Positions 1 through 5,738 of a stretch of DNA of 5,738 nt are shown here, one piece after another. Position numbers and translations under genes: made by a program. The stretch's first letter is position 1. Each line of letters begins with the position of its first letter. The notes beneath the pieces were generated by a model. The model was not told where the DNA came from, did not search any database, and saw only the letters and a program-made list of their open reading frames with translations. The DNA comes from Planctomycetaceae bacterium (lineage in GTDB: Bacteria > Planctomycetota > Planctomycetia > Planctomycetales > Planctomycetaceae), in NCBI GenBank assembly GCA_947479075.1, contig CANJZR010000273.1, positions 1 to 5,738 on the forward strand, read 5' to 3'.

Positions 1-176
1 ATGGCCTGTGAACTCAGCCGGTTCAGCGGTCGTGACATCTCGAGGAAGACCAGTGCCGGGATGGCAAGGCCGCGTCGCACGACCTCCTGGCAGAGCTTGT
101 CCGCCAGCTCCAGCTGGGCTGCGCTGGGCGGCTCTTCGGGGCCACTGGTGTCGAAGGCGTGTTTGAGCCAGTTCAT
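1..176 (-). CDS. Small protein of unknown function, N-terminal part, cut by the window edge
   Basis: An open frame starts at the ATG at 176..174 on the minus strand and stays open to the window edge, giving 58 full codons. It opens MNWLKHAFDTSGPEEPP, then a Pro/Ala-rich linker, then a helix-like stretch with ELADKLCQEVVRRGL (about residues 28-42) and a segment reading IPALVFLEMSRPLNRL (about 43-58). No signal peptide is visible; the mixed hydrophobic and charged residues suggest a small cytosolic or membrane-associated protein. The start lies 28 bases after the stop of the upstream glycosyltransferase gene, with AAGG about 11 bases before the ATG, so the two are likely cotranscribed. The pattern E-M-x-R-P-L looks like a conserved motif of short bacterial proteins, but I cannot name the family. 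The missing C-terminus would decide it. Function unknown. Confidence 0.6.
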   Translation of the reverse strand, partial: MNWLKHAFDTSGPEEPPSAAQLELADKLCQEVVRRGLAIPALVFLEMSRPLNRLSSQA

Positions 177-204
177 CGGTGATGATTACCTTGTTCCACG
201 AAGA

Positions 205-915
205 TCACTCTCCTCGCAGCCGCAAGATTGCGAGATTGCCGAGCGCCCGGAATGCTTCTTTCATGTTGATTTTTGTCGTCCCGAACCGACGCTCTTCAAA
301 AGTATACGGGATCTCCAGAAAGGTTGCCCCAGCCTGCTTCAGTCGGAACAGCAACTCCTCGAAGACCGCGTACCCCTTGCACCGGACCTTAGACAGATCG
401 GCCCGACGCAGGAGCTCGACCCGGTAGCATCGGAAGCTGCCGCTGTTGTCCTTGGTCTTCAGCCCGAGCAGGATGCGGACATAGGTGTTGATGCCCCAGC
501 TCATGACCTTACGCTGCGCGGGCCATCCGACGACCCCACCGCCTTCCACATAGCGAGAGGCGATCACCACATCGGCGTCTTTTGACGCCACTATCAGCTG
601 GGGAATGACCGACGGTGGATGAGAGAAATCGGCGTCCATGTTGACCAGCAGGTCGTAACCCTGGTCCACGGCATATTGGAAGCCCGCTCGAATCGCGACG
701 CCGAGGCCTTCTTTCTTCTCGCGATGCAACAGCTTGACCTGCGGGTCGGTGGACGAGACTTCAGTGATGTACCTACCCGTCCCATCTGGTGAGTTGTCGT
801 CGACAAATAACAGGTCAGCCTCGGGCACTGCGACACGCAACTGGGGGATCAACAGCTCGACATTCTGCCTCTCATTGTAGGTGCAGAGAGCAATGAGAAT
901 TCTGGGAGACGGCAT
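205..915 (-). CDS. DPM1-type family 2 glycosyltransferase (polyprenol monophosphomannose synthase-like)
   Basis: A 236-residue GT-A fold glycosyltransferase. By family knowledge it would transfer mannose (or another hexose) from a nucleotide sugar to a polyprenyl phosphate at the inner membrane face, making a lipid-linked sugar donor. Visible motifs: CTYNERQN (11-18) at the nucleotide-binding start, VDDNSPDGT (38-46), EGLGVAIRAG (69-78), the metal-binding MDADFSHPP (93-101), ASRYVEGG (119-126), DNSGSFRCYR (156-165) and the C-terminal IPYTFEERRFGTTKIN (202-217). The length matches the soluble DPM1 class; there is no C-terminal GtrA-like membrane domain or other clear membrane helix, so the protein is peripheral or needs a partner. 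The ATG at 915 is the natural start since the first strand of the fold begins at residue 5; no strong ribosome binding site precedes it. It is divergent from glpK (about 176 bases between starts). Donor sugar and acceptor lipid cannot be read from sequence; the related UDP-glucose (undecaprenyl-phosphate) subgroup is the alternative. Confidence 0.9.
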   Translation of the reverse strand: MPSPRILIALCTYNERQNVELLIPQLRVAVPEADLLFVDDNSPDGTGRYITEVSSTDPQVKLLHREKKEGLGVAIRAGFQYAVDQGYDLLVNMDADFSHPPSVIPQLIVASKDADVVIASRYVEGGGVVGWPAQRKVMSWGINTYVRILLGLKTKDNSGSFRCYRVELLRRADLSKVRCKGYAVFEELLFRLKQAGATFLEIPYTFEERRFGTTKINMKEAFRALGNLAILRLRGE

Positions 916-1014
916 GTTCTGGTTCTTTTGGACGAGAGTTGGGTGGGTTGTACCTCACCGGTGCGTGGAGACCAAGTGGCAGCGACGATTTGCCGGTGAC
1001 GGCTGATGGCCTGC

Positions 1015-1043
1015 TTGCGAGTGCGTTCGTGCGGGGAGATACT
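1015..1043 (+). promoter_or_regulatory. Candidate sigma70-type promoter of glpK
   Basis: TTGCGA (1015-1020), a 17-base spacer, then GATACT (1038-1043) match TTGACA and TATAAT at four of six positions each. Transcription would begin near 1050, leaving a leader of about 40 bases before the glpK ATG at 1092. The spacer holds GTGCG twice, eight bases apart. The upstream half of the divergent gap has a perfect 8-bp palindrome CACCGGTG (956-963) that could be an operator for either direction. On the minus strand only a weak match, TTGGTC then 17 bases then TACAAC, can be offered for the glycosyltransferase. Prediction by eye only. Confidence 0.3.
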
Positions 1044-1091
1044 CACGCAGGTGTGGACAGTATTTGAGTGTTGCATCAGCTGGGGGCTGTG

Positions 1092-2585
1092 ATGGAACGT
1101 TTGATTCTCGCTCTGGATCAAGGCACAACCAGCAGTCGGGCACTGCTCGTGAATCATTCCGGTGTGGTGGTTGCTAAGGCGCAGCGCGAGTTCCCTCAGA
1201 TTTACCCAGCCCCCGGGCACGTCGAGCATGACCCGGAAGAGATCTGGCAATCCCAACTCCAGACGGCACGTGAAGCCATCGCTCAGGTCCCCGGTGGAGC
1301 GGATGCAATCGTTGCCATCGGGATCACCAATCAGCGCGAGACAACGATCCTGTGGGACCGGGCCTCAGGCCAGCCGATTGCGAACGCGATCGTCTGGCAG
1401 AGCCGGATCACTTCGCCAGAGTGCGAGCGACTGAAACGAGCGGGGCATGAGTCACTTGTCCGTGAGAAGACGGGGCTGGTGATTGACGCTTACTTTTCAG
1501 CCACCAAGATCGCTCATCTGCTCGATACGATTCCGGGAGCGAGATCACGGGCTGAGAATGGTGAAATCCTGTTCGGGACGGTCGACAGCTTTCTGATCTG
1601 GCGTCTTACCCGAGGACATTCTCATGTCACCGATGTAAGCAACGCCAGTCGAACGCTGCTCTGTAATCTGGAGACCCTCGACTGGGATGACGAGCTCTTG
1701 AAGATCTTTCGCGTGCCCAGGGCCATGCTGCCTCGCATCTGCTCGTCATCCGGGCAGCTAGGGGAGACCGAGCCTACATTGCTGGGCCGCGCGATTCCGA
1801 TCACTGGCTGTGCCGGTGACCAGCAGGCTGCCACCTTTGGCCAGGCGTGTTTCTCATCGGGAGATGTCAAGAACACGTACGGGACAGGCTGCTTCCTGCT
1901 GATGAACACGGGAAGTCAGCGGATCCATTCGCAATCGGGACTCATCACAACGGTCGGCTGGCGGATCGGGACAGAGACGACTTACTGCCTGGAGGGATCG
2001 GTCTTCATCGCCGGCGCGGTTGTCCAATGGTTGCGTGATGGATTAGGGATCATCACCTCTTCGCAAGAGGTCGAGGCTCTGGCCGACTCGGTGGATGATG
2101 CCGGTGGAGTGATGTTTGTCCCGGCCTTTGTCGGTCTGGGGGCACCTTACTGGGACCCGTCAGCTCGCGGCACGATCATTGGACTTACTCGAGGAACGAC
2201 GAAAGCTCATCTCGCCCGGGCAGCTGTCGATTCAATGGCGTATCAGACGCTTGATCTGATCGAAGCGATGCAGCTCGACTCCGGGATCCCACTCAAAACA
2301 CTCAAGGTGGATGGCGGAGCGTCAAGTAATAGTCGGCTGATGCAGTTTCAGGCCGACCTGGTCGCCACACAGGTTCGTCGTCCACTGGTCCAGGAGACAA
2401 CAGCTCTTGGGGCGGCTTATCTCGCCGGACTCGCTGTCGGGTTCTGGGCGAGCCTGGACGAAGTCGCTGCAAACTGGGTACTCGATCGGGAGTTCGTTCC
2501 GCAGATGAGTGATGCGGAACGGTATCAAAAGGCAGCCACATGGAGGCGGGCTGTCGATCGCTCACGGGGCTGGCAAGTGGAATAA
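1092..2585 (+). CDS. glpK: Glycerol kinase
   Basis: Cytosolic ATP:glycerol 3-phosphotransferase, making sn-glycerol 3-phosphate for catabolism and phospholipid synthesis. The 497-residue product is full length for the FGGY family. Seen: LALDQGTTSSRALL (6-19, phosphate loop), GITNQRETTILWD (77-89) with the glycerol-binding Arg82-Glu83, DAYFSATK (132-139) with Tyr134, AGDQQAATFGQ (241-251) with catalytic Asp243, NTYGTGCFLLMNTG (261-274), PAFVGLGAPYWDP (344-356), GLTRGTTKAHLARAAVDSMA (364-383) and VDGGASSNSRLMQFQ (406-420). The frame is open from an ATG at 1068, but the family begins at M-E-R-L-I-L-A-L-D-Q, and a G-run (1082-1086) sits at ribosome-binding distance from 1092, so I chose 1092. The loop that in E. 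coli carries the fructose-1,6-bisphosphate residues Gly234 and Arg236 reads TLLGRAIPITG here (229-239); aligned on IPI, alanine sits where that Arg should be. No glpF, glpD or glpR is adjacent, so the gene seems to stand alone. Confidence 0.97.
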   Translation: MERLILALDQGTTSSRALLVNHSGVVVAKAQREFPQIYPAPGHVEHDPEEIWQSQLQTAREAIAQVPGGADAIVAIGITNQRETTILWDRASGQPIANAIVWQSRITSPECERLKRAGHESLVREKTGLVIDAYFSATKIAHLLDTIPGARSRAENGEILFGTVDSFLIWRLTRGHSHVTDVSNASRTLLCNLETLDWDDELLKIFRVPRAMLPRICSSSGQLGETEPTLLGRAIPITGCAGDQQAATFGQACFSSGDVKNTYGTGCFLLMNTGSQRIHSQSGLITTVGWRIGTETTYCLEGSVFIAGAVVQWLRDGLGIITSSQEVEALADSVDDAGGVMFVPAFVGLGAPYWDPSARGTIIGLTRGTTKAHLARAAVDSMAYQTLDLIEAMQLDSGIPLKTLKVDGGASSNSRLMQFQADLVATQVRRPLVQETTALGAAYLAGLAVGFWASLDEVAANWVLDREFVPQMSDAERYQKAATWRRAVDRSRGWQVE

Positions 2586-2993
2586 ACGGGAATACAAGTC
2601 TCCCTGCCACTGAACTTGACCGACACCTTCGATCCGACGACTGTCGACGGTCCTGGAGGGAGGGGCGGGAACACTGATGACCACTGATTATCACTAATCA
2701 AAACGGGAACGAGCAAAGCTGTCTTGAGGCTTCAAACACATCGAAGCATGATGTCTCTGGCGCTCTGGATGAGTGCAGATCAGTGAAAATGAGTGTTCCA
2801 CATCCTTCCTCCGCCGCACGACGGTGTTTTCCCCGTGACCATTTCCTGACGTAAAGCATCCTGCCAACGATGGCGATCAGATACCTCCTGTTCCCATCAC
2901 GCTGGCATGGTCTCCCGCGACTCGCACAGTTACTATCGACTTGCCGTTTCCGCAGTGATGAATCTCTCCCGAACCTCGCAAGTGTCTCCCCTG
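2586..2993. other. 408-base intergenic region between glpK and the thioesterase gene
   Basis: No convincing gene lies here; frames that cross it on the minus strand overlap both neighbours and show no recognisable domain. Contents, left to right: a GC-rich near-palindrome CCGACGACTGTCGACGG (2634-2650, one mismatch, 3-base loop, no T-tract) that may help end glpK transcription; the inverted 10-bp repeat clusters at 2655-2812, described separately; short possible hairpins between the arms, such as GCTTC(N9)GAAGC at about 2729-2747; and a weak -10 like TACTAT at 2931-2936, with only TGGTCT at -35. If that last signal is the thioesterase promoter, transcription would begin near 2943, which excludes the earliest in-frame ATG at 2907. 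Confidence 0.5.
2655..2812. repeat. Imperfect inverted repeat made of 10-bp units, flanked by a 7-bp direct repeat
   Basis: The left core (2668-2699) and the reverse complement of the right core (2768-2799) agree at 24 of 32 positions by my count. A purine-rich extension (GGAGGgAGG, 2655-2667 against 2800-2812) agrees at 8 of 13. Each core contains three consecutive 10-bp units: on the plus strand CACTGATGAC, CACTGATTAT, CACTAATCAA (2672-2701); on the minus strand CACTCATTTT, CACTGATCTG, CACTCATCCA (2795-2766). The second and third left units also form a perfect small stem, TGATTA-tcac-TAATCA (2685-2700). About 68 bases lie between the cores. CGACGGT occurs at 2645-2651 and again at 2819-2825 in the same direction, just outside the arms, as a target-site duplication would. 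No coding capacity inside. Function unknown. Confidence 0.6.
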
Positions 2994-3404
2994 ATGCCCG
3001 CCCGTTTTGAATTCCCGCTGACAGTTGTCCTGGATGACATTGATCGGCTGGGGCACGTGAACAACATCGTCTATATCCGCTGGATGCAGGATGCCGCTGT
3101 CGCCCATTCCAGGGAGCAGGGCTGGCCGATGTCACGCTATCAGGAGGCTGGGTTCAGCTGGGTCGTGCGGTCCCACTTTATCGAGTATCGCGTCCCCGCA
3201 TTCGAGGGTGACCAGGTCATCGTGCATACCTGGGTGGCCGACATGCAGAAGGTCTCCTCGCGACGGCGTTTTGAAATTCGTCGCCTGGACGGCACTCTGC
3301 TCGCGAAAGCCGAAACCCACTGGGCTTTTGTCCGTAACAGCGATCAACGACTCACGCGGATTCCCGAAGAGGTCGCAAGTGCGTTTGTGATCGTGCCCGA
3401 CTGA
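2994..3404 (+). CDS. Hotdog-fold acyl-CoA thioesterase (4HBT/YbgC-like)
   Basis: A 136-residue single hotdog-domain protein expected to hydrolyse acyl-CoA (or acyl-ACP) thioesters in the cytosol as a dimer or tetramer. Seen: the opening strand RFEFPLTVVLDDIDRLGHVNN (4-24), which matches the 4-hydroxybenzoyl-CoA thioesterase pattern in which the Asp before the GHVNN turn (Asp17 here) is catalytic; the helix VYIRWMQDAAVAHS (26-39); then strands WVVRSHFIEYRVPAFEGDQVIVHTWV (56-81), RRRFEIRRLDGTLLAKAETHWAFV (90-113) and the tail RLTRIPEEVASAF. The frame is open from ATG 2907, with another ATG at 2958, but residues before M-P-A-R-F do not resemble the family and none of the starts has a clear Shine-Dalgarno sequence; I chose 2994 from the domain boundary. 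The substrate (aryl, short or long acyl chain) cannot be read. No neighbour hints at a pathway. Confidence 0.9.
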   Translation: MPARFEFPLTVVLDDIDRLGHVNNIVYIRWMQDAAVAHSREQGWPMSRYQEAGFSWVVRSHFIEYRVPAFEGDQVIVHTWVADMQKVSSRRRFEIRRLDGTLLAKAETHWAFVRNSDQRLTRIPEEVASAFVIVPD

Positions 3405-3425
3405 AGGGGATGAGATTCAACCCCT
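3405..3425 (+). terminator. Weak hairpin directly after the thioesterase stop codon
   Basis: AGGGG (3405-3409) pairs with CCCCT (3421-3425); inside, after an A-A mismatch, TGA pairs with TCA around a GAT loop. It starts on the first base after the stop. There is no run of T afterwards, so it is a poor intrinsic terminator and may instead protect the 3' end or depend on Rho. Confidence 0.25.
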
Positions 3426-3498
3426 CGCATCGATGAGCAAACCCCCAGATCACCGCACGGCCACGCCTCTTAAGTCTTCCCGCCAGTCGATTCTCGGG

Positions 3499-3504
3499 TA
3501 CACT
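3499..3504 (+). promoter_or_regulatory. Candidate -10 element for the DUF1501 gene
   Basis: TACACT matches TATAAT at four of six positions. No good -35 lies upstream (TTCCCG at 3477-3482 with a 16-base spacer is the best seen). Transcription would start near 3511, leaving about 26 bases before the ATG at 3537, enough for the GGGTGG at 3527-3532 to act as ribosome binding site; the upstream ATG at 3525 would have only about 14 bases of leader and no such site. Confidence 0.2.
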
Positions 3505-3536
3505 GAATGCATCAGAGTCCTTGAATGGGTGGTGTC

Positions 3537-4955
3537 ATGCTCGACTTCGGAAATCTCAATCGACGTTCCATGCTCCAGCGATCTGGAATGGGGATGGGAG
3601 CGCTCGGTCTGGCGGGGCTGATGCTCGATGATCCGAGCAGTATCGTTCAGGCTGCTCCAGCTGACGCAGGCCTCGGGATCAAGGCACCACACTTCCCGGG
3701 CAAGGTGAAGCGCGTCATCCACTTCTTCTGTAATGGCGGTCCCTCGCACGTTGATACGTTCGACTACAAGCCAGCGCTGCAGACCTATGCGGGCAAGCCA
3801 GCTCCGATCAACCTCACCACCGAGCGCAAGACCGGCGCGGCATTTCCCTCACCCTTCAAGTTTCAGAAGTACGGCCAGAGCGGCCTCGAAATCAGCGAGA
3901 TTTTCGCCAAGACCGCTGAGCACGCCGACGATATGGCGGTCATCCGTTCGATGTATGCTCAGGTGCCGAATCACGAGCCATCATTGATGCTGATGAACTG
4001 CGGCGACTCCGTTCAGCCGCGTCCCAGCGTCGGTGCCTGGGTGATGTACGGGCTGGGTGCAGAGAACCGCAATCTGCCGGGCTTCATCGCGATGTGCCCC
4101 AACGGCATGCCGATCAAGGACGCCGAGAACTGGCAGTCGGGTTTTCTGCCCGGAATCTATCAGGGCACATTCATCGACCCGCAGTTCCGCGAACTCGAGA
4201 AGATGATCGAGAACATTCGCAGCCCCCACGCATCTCTGGCTGTGCAGCGGAAACAGCTTGATCTCCTCAAGACACTCAACACCCAGCATCAGGCGGACCG
4301 CATCGACTCGCGGCTCGATGCGCGGATCCAGTCCTTCGAGCTGGCCTTCCGGATGCAGACCGAGGCTGCGGAGGCGTTCGACATCTCGAAGGAACCAGCC
4401 CATATCCAAGCTGCCTATGGGGATGGAGTGCACGGGCGGCAGACTCTGATCGCCCGGCGACTTCTGGAACGCGGCGTCCGCTACGTCCAGCTGTGGCATG
4501 GGGCCGGGCAGCCTTGGGACAATCATGAGCAGATCGAGGCGAATCATCGCAAGCTGGCTGGCCAGATTGACGGGCCGATCTCCGCATTGATGCACGACCT
4601 GAAGCAGCGTGGGATGTTTGATGAAACGCTGGTCATCTGGGGCGGTGAGTTTGGCCGGACCCCCACGGTGGAGCTGGCACGCGGAGACGGCAAGGAGACA
4701 CGTGGCCGGGATCACAACCACTACGGGTTCAGCGTCTGGATGGCCGGTGGGGGCATCAAGGGCGGGACCGCGTACGGGGCGACCGACGACTTTGGGTTTA
4801 AGGCGGTCGACAAGCCGACGAGCGTACACGACCTGCACGCGACGATCCTCCACCTGCTCGGCTTCGATCACGAGAAGTTGACATATCGCTATGCGGGTCG
4901 CGATTTCCGCCTGACCGATGTCCATGGCAAAGTATTGCGAGATATCCTCGCGTAG
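3537..4955 (+). CDS. DUF1501 family protein with Tat signal peptide
   Basis: A 472-residue protein of the DUF1501 family, related to the alkaline phosphatase/sulfatase fold and abundant in planctomycetes; its biochemical role is not established. The N-terminus has a Tat-type signal: NRRSMLQ (8-14), a hydrophobic stretch GMGMGALGLAGLML (17-30) and likely cleavage near VQA-A (37-40), so it should be exported folded. Conserved family segments: IHFFCNGGPSHVDTFDYKP (61-79), NHEPSL (145-150), WDNH (327-330), VIWGGEFGRTPTVE (366-379), GRDHNHYGFSVWMAGGGIKGG (390-410) and HDLHATILHLLGFDHEKLTYR (431-451). The His/Asp-rich clusters fit a metal site, by inference. The family usually sits next to a DUF1549/DUF1553 (PSD1 cytochrome-type) gene, but none is adjacent here. 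The frame opens at ATG 3525; 3537 was preferred because GGGTGG (3527-3532) precedes it. Length is normal and the frame is intact. Confidence 0.94.
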   Translation: MLDFGNLNRRSMLQRSGMGMGALGLAGLMLDDPSSIVQAAPADAGLGIKAPHFPGKVKRVIHFFCNGGPSHVDTFDYKPALQTYAGKPAPINLTTERKTGAAFPSPFKFQKYGQSGLEISEIFAKTAEHADDMAVIRSMYAQVPNHEPSLMLMNCGDSVQPRPSVGAWVMYGLGAENRNLPGFIAMCPNGMPIKDAENWQSGFLPGIYQGTFIDPQFRELEKMIENIRSPHASLAVQRKQLDLLKTLNTQHQADRIDSRLDARIQSFELAFRMQTEAAEAFDISKEPAHIQAAYGDGVHGRQTLIARRLLERGVRYVQLWHGAGQPWDNHEQIEANHRKLAGQIDGPISALMHDLKQRGMFDETLVIWGGEFGRTPTVELARGDGKETRGRDHNHYGFSVWMAGGGIKGGTAYGATDDFGFKAVDKPTSVHDLHATILHLLGFDHEKLTYRYAGRDFRLTDVHGKVLRDILA

Positions 4956-4985
4956 TTGAGCAATCGGTTGCTGTCCGTGAGTGCA

Positions 4986-5043
4986 GGCCGAAACGTCTCC
5001 TGCATCGCAGCTGGCATCGTTGATGTTCGGCCCAGGCATGGGC
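4986..5043 (+). terminator. Overlapping hairpins after the DUF1501 gene
   Basis: GGCCGAA (4986-4992) is perfectly complementary to TTCGGCC (5026-5032) across a 33-base loop, and GCCCA (5030-5034) pairs with TGGGC (5039-5043) around GGCA. The two share 5030-5032 and so cannot form fully together. They lie 31-88 bases after the DUF1501 stop and upstream of the predicted metY promoter, which suggests a 3' end signal more than a metY leader. No T-tract follows. If metY were transcribed from further upstream, the alternative pairing could act as an attenuator. Confidence 0.25.
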
Positions 5044-5074
5044 TCGTGCCACGTTTCGTACGAATCCCACACCT

Positions 5075-5103
5075 TTGCGACCGCGATTCGCCGCGATTAC
5101 TAT
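5075..5103 (+). promoter_or_regulatory. Candidate sigma70-type promoter of metY
   Basis: TTGCGA (5075-5080), a 17-base spacer and TACTAT (5098-5103), each four of six to consensus. The spacer and its edge contain CCGCGATT twice (5081-5088 and 5091-5098), exactly 10 bases apart. A perfect 10-bp palindrome TTCGTACGAA (5055-5064) lies just upstream and could bind a dimeric regulator. Transcription would start near 5110, about 38 bases before the ATG. The -35 hexamer is the same as that proposed for glpK. Confidence 0.3.
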
Positions 5104-5147
5104 GCTGGCCTTCGTTTCACTGACCACATCACCGGGAACCACAGCTC

Positions 5148-5738
<591 letters not shown>

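Noticed and set aside
1..585. 194-codon plus-strand frame opposite the glycosyltransferase and the small edge gene
   Set aside because: Antisense to a well-supported glycosyltransferase; no domain and an unlikely composition.
1068..1091. Upstream glpK start at 1068 adding eight residues
   Set aside because: The added residues do not match the family N-terminus, and the G-rich ribosome-binding-like stretch at 1082-1086 serves the 1092 start.
849..1256. 135-codon minus-strand frame spanning the divergent gap and the glpK start
   Set aside because: Overlaps the glycosyltransferase start and glpK in antisense, with no motif; considered as a regulator of glpK but there is no helix-turn-helix or other support.
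2907..2993. Longer thioesterase N-terminus from ATG 2907
   Set aside because: The extra 29 residues are Ser/Arg-rich, not a signal peptide, unlike the family, and the region holds a possible -10 element.
2698..3135. 145-codon minus-strand frame across the glpK-thioesterase gap
   Set aside because: Its 5' part is antisense to the thioesterase hotdog core and its 3' part runs through the inverted repeat; the protein is low-complexity Arg/Ser/Cys-rich as expected of a shadow frame.
3981..5072. 363-codon open frame on the minus strand opposite the DUF1501 gene
   Set aside because: It lies almost entirely antisense to a clearly real gene with family motifs; long antisense frames are expected in GC-rich DNA, and its translation shows no recognisable domain.
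4956..5147. Possible SAM-type riboswitch before metY
   Set aside because: The stretch has hairpins, but I could not match the conserved core of SAM-I or SAM-II, and the best promoter lies downstream of the hairpins.

Overview
The window looks like a piece of chromosome from a planctomycete. The best evidence is a Tat-exported DUF1501 protein, a family greatly expanded in Planctomycetes. The Gram-negative style of GlpK and the GC-rich codon use of all genes agree with this. The genus is not determinable here; a member of the Planctomycetaceae is my guess. I saw no RNA gene, CRISPR array, phage gene or transposase.

Layout, left to right. Positions 1-915 read on the minus strand. A soluble DPM1-type family 2 glycosyltransferase (915..205) is followed 28 bases later by the start of a small protein of unknown function that runs off the left edge (176..1); the two probably share a transcript. 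From about 1015 onward everything reads on the plus strand: glycerol kinase glpK (1092..2585), a 408-base gap holding an inverted pair of 10-bp repeat clusters, a hotdog-fold acyl-CoA thioesterase (2994..3404), a DUF1501 protein (3537..4955), and the first 197 codons of the sulfhydrylase metY, cut by the right edge (5148..5738).

How the genes relate. Apart from the glycosyltransferase and its small neighbour, the genes appear to be separate transcription units of core metabolism: glycerol entry (glpK), acyl-CoA hydrolysis, an exported protein and methionine/sulfur assimilation. Candidate sigma70-type promoters with 17-base spacers precede glpK and metY; weaker ones precede the thioesterase and DUF1501 genes. 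Weak hairpins without T-tracts follow the thioesterase and DUF1501 genes.

I found no convincing new multi-gene system. The most unusual structure is non-coding: at 2655-2812 two imperfect inverted arms, each containing three 10-bp units of the form CACTnATnnn, are bracketed by a 7-bp direct repeat CGACGGT. It may be a small non-autonomous mobile or dispersed element, or a structured RNA or binding site.
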